Source of the DNA: an uncultured Oscillospiraceae bacterium
GTDB lineage: Bacteria > Bacillota > Clostridia > Oscillospirales > Oscillospiraceae
Reading direction: 5' to 3'
Length of the DNA: 10,874 bases
Assembly: GCA_900752445.1 (NCBI GenBank)
Contig: CAADVN010000235.1
Span: 1 to 10,874, forward strand
Shown: positions 7,023-10,874 of the stretch, one piece after another
How positions within the stretch are numbered: position 1 is the first letter of the stretch
Layout: every line of letters starts with the position of its first letter
Program-made: the position numbers and the translations under genes
The notes under the pieces: model-generated
Database searches by the model: none
What the model was told of the DNA's origin: nothing
Seen by the model: only the letters and a program-made list of their open reading frames with translations

Positions 7023-10000
7023 TCATTTTTCCGTCCACTGTGCAAAGCGCATCAGGAGCGCTGCGGCCTGGGCGCGGGTGGTGTTTGCCCCGGGCGTCAG
7101 CCGGCCCTGCTCGTCGCCCTGGAAGAGCCCGGCGTCCACTGCCCAGCCCATGGAGCTCAGGGCGTAATCGGAGATCTCGGCGTAGTCCTCAAACTCGCGT
7201 ATGCCCATGCCGCCCAGGGCCGTGTCGCAGCCGGAGTAGTCCGCGTAGCGGCAGAGCATGGCCGCGAACTGCTCGCGGGTGATGTCGGCGTCCGGGGCAA
7301 AGCTCGTGTCCGTCATGCCGCTGACTATGCCCTCGCTGGCGGCCCAGCGTATGGCTTCCGTGTACCATGCGCCGCCGGCGACGTCCTCAAAGGGCAGGGC
7401 GTAGTCCACCACGGGCTCGCCGGCCATGCGCCAGAGTATGGTGACGAGCATGGAGCGGCTCAGGCTGAGCTCCGGCGCAAAGAGGCCGCCGCCCACGCCG
7501 TCCATGAGGCCTTCGGCGAGCACGAAGTCCACGGCGTCGGCATACCAGGCGCCTTCGGCCAGGTCGGTGAAGCCGGAGCTTATGCGCTCAAACTCGGCGC
7601 GCACCGTGACGCCGCCCTCGGGCATTGTGAAGCTGTACTTGCCCTCGCCCGCGGCGTCCAGCTCCAGCTCCGCGCCGGAGGAGTCTGTGACGCTCAGGCT
7701 CTTGAGCCGGTAGCCCGCGTCGGGCTTGACCGTGAGCGTCACGGACGAGCCGGCGGGCGCCCGCTCGGCGGAGAGCGTGACACTGCCGTTTTCGGGCCTC
7801 ACGACGCTGGCCGTCTCGCCGGTGGAGACGGGGGGCGCGCTCTGGAGGGTGTACATCTCGACCATGACGCCGCTGGGCTCCAGGCTGCTGAACATGGCGA
7901 CGGCGCTTATGGTCGTGCTGCCGGTTATGTGGATGGGCCCGTCATAGACGGGGGAGTCCGCGGTCGGGACCGAGCTGTCGGTGGTATAGTGGATGACGGC
8001 GTTGGGCGTGGCGCAGCTCAGATAGACGTCCAGGCTGCCGGTGAAGGTCCGGCTGCCGGGGTAAGCGGAGGGGGTGCTGCAGGCGGTGACGGGCGGGACC
8101 TCGCCGCCGGTGCCGCCGGAGTTCGCGTCTATATGTATATCGGTACCGTTGAATTTTGCGGTCACGCTCTCATTGGGCAGGAAGATGCAGATCTTGCCGT
8201 CCTTGTCCGTGACGACGTCCTTGAAACCGTAGGAGAGGCCGTGCAATGTGATCTCGGCGTCGGTGACGGGGGCGTTCGTGCCGTATATGCTGCTCAGGTC
8301 CAGGATGACGGGACGGCAGGGAAACCCGCTCAGCTGCACGTCGCCCCTGTGGGTGGGCGTTATCATGCTGCCGCTGCCGTCCACGCCGTACATATTGCCG
8401 CCTTTCCAGACGATGTGGTCCACGCGGCCCTCCACGCAGATGCCGCCGTTGAACAGGGCCGACTCATCCCAGGAGAGGATGATGTTGCCGCCGCTGACAT
8501 TGACCTCGGTGGTGCCGTAGAGCTGCTCGTCGCAGATCTCGATGCTGCGGCTGCAGTTGAGGCTGTGGCCGGACTTGGCGATGAGGGTGCCGCCGTTCAT
8601 GTTGAACCTCGTGTCGGGCAGTTCCGACATCTGTATGCCGTAGCTGTAATAGGCCGTGTTGCCGGAGGTCTCGAGCACGCCGCCGTTCATGGTGAAGGAC
8701 TGGCGGGCGGAGAGGCCGATGACGGTGCCGTTGGAGAACGAGGGCGCGGATTCAGCGACGATTTTGCCGCCGTTCATTACGAACTCATTCACGCGGAGGG
8801 TGATGGAGTAGGCGCCGTGGGGGATGGAGGAATCGCTCGTGCAGCACCTGGCGTAGAGTCTGCCGGCATTCATGGTGAGGGTGCTGACGTTTATCGCATA
8901 GCTGTGCGTGAACATCGTGCTGTAGCCGGCGTCCGCGGTGATGTCGCCACCGTTTATCGTGAGCCTGCCCCAGTTCTTGGCGGGGATGCTGTCTACGCCC
9001 TCGCTGTTCACGGTGACGGTCTGACCGATGAGGCTGGTGTTGCCGCCGAGGACCAGTTTGCCGTTACCGTCGCTCTGGCCGTAGATGGTGAGGGAGCTGC
9101 CGCCCGGCAGCTGGATGCCGTAGGAGGCGGTGAGCTTGCAGCCGTCGGTGAGGATGAGGTGTACATCGCCGCTGACGTTAACGCGCTGCGGTATGGTCAG
9201 GTCGCCTTCGGCTATGTACCAGCCTGAGTTCCAGCTGCTGCTGTTCTCGTCCAGGAAGATGGGGGAGAAGCACTCGGCGTCCACAAGCGTGCCTGTCTCC
9301 TCGTCCCAGTCGCTGTAGAGCACGCGGAACCTGACGAGGATGCCGCCGTCATCGCTGCCGTCCAGGGTGAGGACGTTCGTGCCATCGAACCTCTTCCCTC
9401 CGACGAGGTAGAAGAAGCCGTCCTCGAGGATGTCCGCGATGGTCCCGACCTCGACGGTGATGCTTTCAGAATAGGAGCCTCCGCCGAGGCTGGCTTTTGC
9501 GCCTTCCTTCACGTGCAGGCTGGTGAGCGAACCCCCGGTGATCTCAAGCGAGCCGCTTTCCATGACGACTTTGCCCATCATGCCCCCGGAGATTTTGAGC
9601 GAGCTGTCCTCTATGGACACATCGCCCGTATTGCCCCCGGCGAGGCTGACTTCGGCGTCGCCCTGCACGTGCAGGCTGGTGAGCGTGGCGCTCCCGGAGA
9701 CATTGAGCGAGCCGCCGTCTATGGACACTTCGCCGGTATTGCCCCCGGCGAGGCTGACTTCGGCGCCGCCCTGCACGTCGAGGTCGGCGAGCGTGGCGCT
9801 CCCGGAGACATTGAGCGAGCCGCCCTCCATGTACACATCGCCTGTGGTGCCCCCGCTGAGGCTGACTTCGGCGCCGCCGGTGGAGCGGATGTTGAAGGGC
9901 AGCGCCTTGCCGTAGAAGGAGCCGCTCAGTACGCCGCCGCTCATGTTGAAGGTGCCGCCCTTGCTCAGGCTGACGACGGCAGCGGTGTCGGGGTCGATGT

Positions 10001-10514
10001 TGGGGACGTCCTGCTCCGGGGCGTCGTCATCGACCGTGTCGGTGAAGTTCGACTCCAGGGTGCCGCCTGCGACTGTCGCCTTGCCGGTGCCGGACAGGGC
10101 GATGCAGCTGTCCGCGGCCCTGAAGATGCCGCTTTCGATGCGGAGAGAGCCGCTGCTGATGTTGAAAATGGGACCCTCGCTGTCTTTTGACAGCACGGCA
10201 TCGATCGACGTCACGACGTTGTGGGCCATGTGGAACGTGATGGAGGTGCCGGGCTGGTCGATGGTGATGCTGTCGCCGCTCAGCTCGACTGTAACAATCA
10301 TTTCAATGTCTGCGACCTTGCCGGCGCATGCGTTGAAGGCTTTTCTTAGAGTCTCCTCATATTTGCTGACATTTCCGGCGCGGAACTCGGTTTCTTTGCC
10401 GTCGATGGTGACGACGGCGATGAGGTCGTTTAAATCGCCGGCGAGCGCGGCCGAGGGCAGCAGCATGAACGCGGCCGCGAGGACGATGAGAAGACAGAGC
10501 ATGAGACGTTTCAT
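7023..10514 (-). CDS. Secreted SLH-domain surface protein with beta-rich tandem repeats
   Basis: A 1163-residue wall-anchored surface protein. Residues 1-25 are a signal peptide (KR, hydrophobic core, cleavage after ALA). Residues ~26-800 are Gly/Ser/Thr/Val-rich with recurring short strands (for example FNMSGG, FTMNGG, LTINGGDI), suggesting a right-handed beta-helix or similar stacked fold. Near-identical 36-residue repeats occupy 231-302, with degraded units on both sides. Residues ~810-890 resemble the chitobiase/beta-hexosaminidase C-terminal domain (IHYTTDSSVPT...SPVYDGPI). Residues ~891-981 form a beta domain ending SFTMPEGGVTVRAEFE, as in InlB-like or bacterial surface repeats. Three SLH domains follow (982-1035, 1042-1095, 1108-1161), which typically bind pyruvylated secondary wall polymer. 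No catalytic domain is recognised, so binding, adhesion or structural roles are likelier than hydrolysis. The ATG is set by AAGGAGGA 6 nt upstream. It is monocistronic within the window, converging on the NRPS operon. In its first ~140 residues no Ile codon is ATA, unlike the NRPS operon. Confidence 0.93.
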   Translation of the reverse strand: MKRLMLCLLIVLAAAFMLLPSAALAGDLNDLIAVVTIDGKETEFRAGNVSKYEETLRKAFNACAGKVADIEMIVTVELSGDSITIDQPGTSITFHMAHNVVTSIDAVLSKDSEGPIFNISSGSLRIESGIFRAADSCIALSGTGKATVAGGTLESNFTDTVDDDAPEQDVPNIDPDTAAVVSLSKGGTFNMSGGVLSGSFYGKALPFNIRSTGGAEVSLSGGTTGDVYMEGGSLNVSGSATLADLDVQGGAEVSLAGGNTGEVSIDGGSLNVSGSATLTSLHVQGDAEVSLAGGNTGDVSIEDSSLKISGGMMGKVVMESGSLEITGGSLTSLHVKEGAKASLGGGSYSESITVEVGTIADILEDGFFYLVGGKRFDGTNVLTLDGSDDGGILVRFRVLYSDWDEETGTLVDAECFSPIFLDENSSSWNSGWYIAEGDLTIPQRVNVSGDVHLILTDGCKLTASYGIQLPGGSSLTIYGQSDGNGKLVLGGNTSLIGQTVTVNSEGVDSIPAKNWGRLTINGGDITADAGYSTMFTHSYAINVSTLTMNAGRLYARCCTSDSSIPHGAYSITLRVNEFVMNGGKIVAESAPSFSNGTVIGLSARQSFTMNGGVLETSGNTAYYSYGIQMSELPDTRFNMNGGTLIAKSGHSLNCSRSIEICDEQLYGTTEVNVSGGNIILSWDESALFNGGICVEGRVDHIVWKGGNMYGVDGSGSMITPTHRGDVQLSGFPCRPVILDLSSIYGTNAPVTDAEITLHGLSYGFKDVVTDKDGKICIFLPNESVTAKFNGTDIHIDANSGGTGGEVPPVTACSTPSAYPGSRTFTGSLDVYLSCATPNAVIHYTTDSSVPTADSPVYDGPIHITGSTTISAVAMFSSLEPSGVMVEMYTLQSAPPVSTGETASVVRPENGSVTLSAERAPAGSSVTLTVKPDAGYRLKSLSVTDSSGAELELDAAGEGKYSFTMPEGGVTVRAEFERISSGFTDLAEGAWYADAVDFVLAEGLMDGVGGGLFAPELSLSRSMLVTILWRMAGEPVVDYALPFEDVAGGAWYTEAIRWAASEGIVSGMTDTSFAPDADITREQFAAMLCRYADYSGCDTALGGMGIREFEDYAEISDYALSSMGWAVDAGLFQGDEQGRLTPGANTTRAQAAALLMRFAQWTEK
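9609..9824 (-). repeat. 108-bp tandem repeat (36 residues), two near-identical copies
   Basis: Two adjacent in-frame units, 9717-9824 (residues 231-266) and 9609-9716 (residues 267-302), differ at 9 of 108 positions by hand alignment. Each encodes GGSLNVSGSATL, then LxVQG, then AEVSLAGGNTG. A partial unit upstream (~9825-9890, STGGAEVSLSGGTTGDV) and a degraded one downstream (~9480-9608) extend the array. Unit length and strand pattern fit stacked beta-solenoid coils. The high DNA identity suggests recent duplication or gene conversion. Confidence 0.88.
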
Positions 10515-10520
10515 AGGCGA

Positions 10521-10528
10521 TCCTCCTT
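10521..10528 (-). promoter_or_regulatory. Ribosome binding site for the SLH protein
   Basis: AAGGAGGA on the minus strand, 6 nt before the ATG at 10514-10512. It is near consensus and fixes the start ahead of the signal peptide. Confidence 0.85.
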
Positions 10529-10561
10529 AAGAAATGAGCGGATGCAGTGGAAAAATCAAAA

Positions 10562-10585
10562 ATTATCATTGCGCAGCCTGATAAT
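10562..10585. repeat. 7-bp inverted repeat in the leader of the SLH gene
   Basis: ATTATCA (10562-10568) and TGATAAT (10579-10585) are exact inverted copies separated by 10 bp. They fall just downstream of the predicted transcription start of the minus-strand gene, where an operator or a weak leader hairpin could act. The AT-rich context makes chance occurrence possible. Confidence 0.35.
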
Positions 10586-10595
10586 AATATAAAAT

Positions 10596-10624
10596 AGGAT
10601 AGCATCGAAACGGAGCGGCGTCAA
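10596..10624 (-). promoter_or_regulatory. Sigma-A-type promoter for the SLH protein
   Basis: On the minus strand TTGACG (10624-10619) is followed by exactly 17 bp and TATCCT (10601-10596). TGC directly precedes the -10, giving an extended -10 (TGnTATCCT). The predicted start near 10588 gives a leader of about 74 nt. Confidence 0.65.
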
Positions 10625-10660
10625 GCTCGCATCCGGGATGCGACGGAAAGACGGCGTCAA
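10616..10660. promoter_or_regulatory. Candidate operator: 15-bp dyad between 9-bp direct repeats
   Basis: CGCATCCGGGATGCG (10628-10642) is a dyad with 7-bp arms around one central base, lying immediately upstream of the -35 of the SLH promoter. It is flanked by two exact copies of CGGCGTCAA (10616-10624, overlapping the -35, and 10652-10660). Extra GCATCCG half-sites occur at 10675-10681 (plus) and 10539-10545 (minus). The layout suggests a regulator binding site; no regulator gene is in the window. Confidence 0.4.
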
Positions 10661-10680
10661 AATTTGCATAAAAAGCATCC

Positions 10681-10711
10681 GCATATAAGCGCGATGAGCG
10701 GCAAGAATATA
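10681..10711 (+). promoter_or_regulatory. Possible sigma-G (forespore) promoter for the SASP gene
   Basis: GCATA (10681-10685) resembles the sigma-G -35 and GAATATA (10705-10711) differs by one base from the CANNNTA-type -10. The 19-bp gap is slightly long. A start near 10718 would give a leader of about 36 nt. The call rests partly on SASP genes generally being transcribed by sigma-G. Confidence 0.3.
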
Positions 10712-10735
10712 AGCGAGCCAAGGCTCAAAGTAGAG

Positions 10736-10743
10736 AAAAGGAG
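10736..10743 (+). promoter_or_regulatory. Ribosome binding site for the SASP gene
   Basis: AAAAGGAG, 10 nt before the ATG at 10754. A TTG in the same frame at 10751 would be 7 nt away and is an alternative start; the ATG is preferred because it gives the normal short SASP N-terminus. Confidence 0.6.
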
Positions 10744-10753
10744 ATGCAAATTG

Positions 10754-10874
10754 ATGTCCACCAGGAGCAACAACCTCGTTAACCCGAACGCCCGCGAGGC
10801 CATGAACCGCTTCAAGATGGAGGCGGCCGGTGAGGTCGGCGTGAATCTGAAGCAGGGCTACAACGGCGACCTCA
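10754..10874 (+). CDS. Alpha/beta-type small acid-soluble spore protein, 3' truncated
   Basis: Alpha/beta SASPs coat forespore DNA, hold it in an A-like form, protect it from UV and heat, and are degraded by the GPR protease at germination. The 40 visible residues begin MSTRSNNLVNPNAREAMNRF and continue through KMEAAGEVGVNLKQGYNGDL. The family hallmarks are the helix ending in a charged FK-x-E segment, then GEVGVNL, corresponding to the EFGVNLG region where GPR cleaves, then the G-Y-x-G-D/E-L turn. About 20-35 residues, including the expected second conserved segment, lie beyond the window. It is divergently oriented from the SLH gene. It is the strongest evidence that the host forms endospores. 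Confidence 0.9.
   Translation, partial: MSTRSNNLVNPNAREAMNRFKMEAAGEVGVNLKQGYNGDL

Noticed and set aside
7929..9227. 432-codon plus-strand frame opposite the SLH protein
   Set aside because: Gly/Ala/Val/Asp-rich shadow with no ribosome binding site or domain. The minus frame carries a signal peptide, a beta domain and three SLH domains.
9480..9890. Regularly spaced DNA repeats suggestive of a CRISPR array
   Set aside because: The 108-bp period has no separate spacers, and the units are in frame inside a continuous coding sequence.
9513..10190. Plus-strand frame with repeated PGDIERAA-like segments, looking like a repeat protein
   Set aside because: The repetition is the complement of the 108-bp repeat encoding the surface protein; it is not independent evidence of a gene.
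10638..10660. Second minus-strand promoter from the upstream TTGACGCCG copy
   Set aside because: No -10-like hexamer lies 16-18 bp downstream; the bases there are the GC-rich dyad.

Overview
The window looks like a piece of a GC-rich, spore-forming Firmicute (class Clostridia), probably an Oscillospiraceae-like anaerobe. A small acid-soluble spore protein gene begins at the right edge, a three-SLH-domain surface protein lies in the middle, ribosome binding sites are strong AAGGAGG/GAGGGG types, and a biosynthetic operon of a kind described from gut Clostridia and Staphylococcus fills the left. The taxonomic guess is inference; spore formation is the firmest part.

Left region (1-6962, plus strand): a biosynthetic operon. 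The first gene enters from outside the window and encodes a two-module non-ribosomal peptide synthetase with visible order A-PCP-C-A-PCP-R, ending in an NAD(P)H-dependent thioester reductase. It overlaps by 8 bp a GTG-started Sfp-type phosphopantetheinyl transferase, which would activate both carrier domains. After 86 bp (holding a possible 25-codon coupled ORF) comes a peptide deformylase-family metallohydrolase. A perfect 10-bp GC hairpin followed by TTTT closes the operon. The A-T-C-A-T-R plus PPTase layout matches the AusA/AusB aureusimine system and the gut clostridial dipeptide aldehyde/pyrazinone clusters. The expected product is a dipeptide aldehyde that cyclises to an imine or pyrazinone. 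The deformylase-like gene is the unusual part and may be self-protection, tailoring or simply a housekeeping neighbour.

Middle region (7023-10514, minus strand, convergent): one 1163-residue secreted surface protein. It has a signal peptide, a long beta-strand-rich body containing 36-residue tandem repeats (108 bp in DNA, two copies about 92% identical), a chitobiase/hexosaminidase C-terminal-like domain, a beta-rich repeat domain and three C-terminal SLH domains for wall anchoring. Its own promoter (TTGACG, 17 bp, TATCCT with an extended -10) is visible upstream.

Right region (10515-10874): a 239-bp divergent intergenic region holding that promoter, a 15-bp dyad with additional GCATCCG half-sites, a 9-bp direct repeat, and a possible forespore sigma-G promoter. 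It leads into a truncated alpha/beta-type SASP gene on the plus strand. No RNA genes, insertion sequences or CRISPR arrays were seen.
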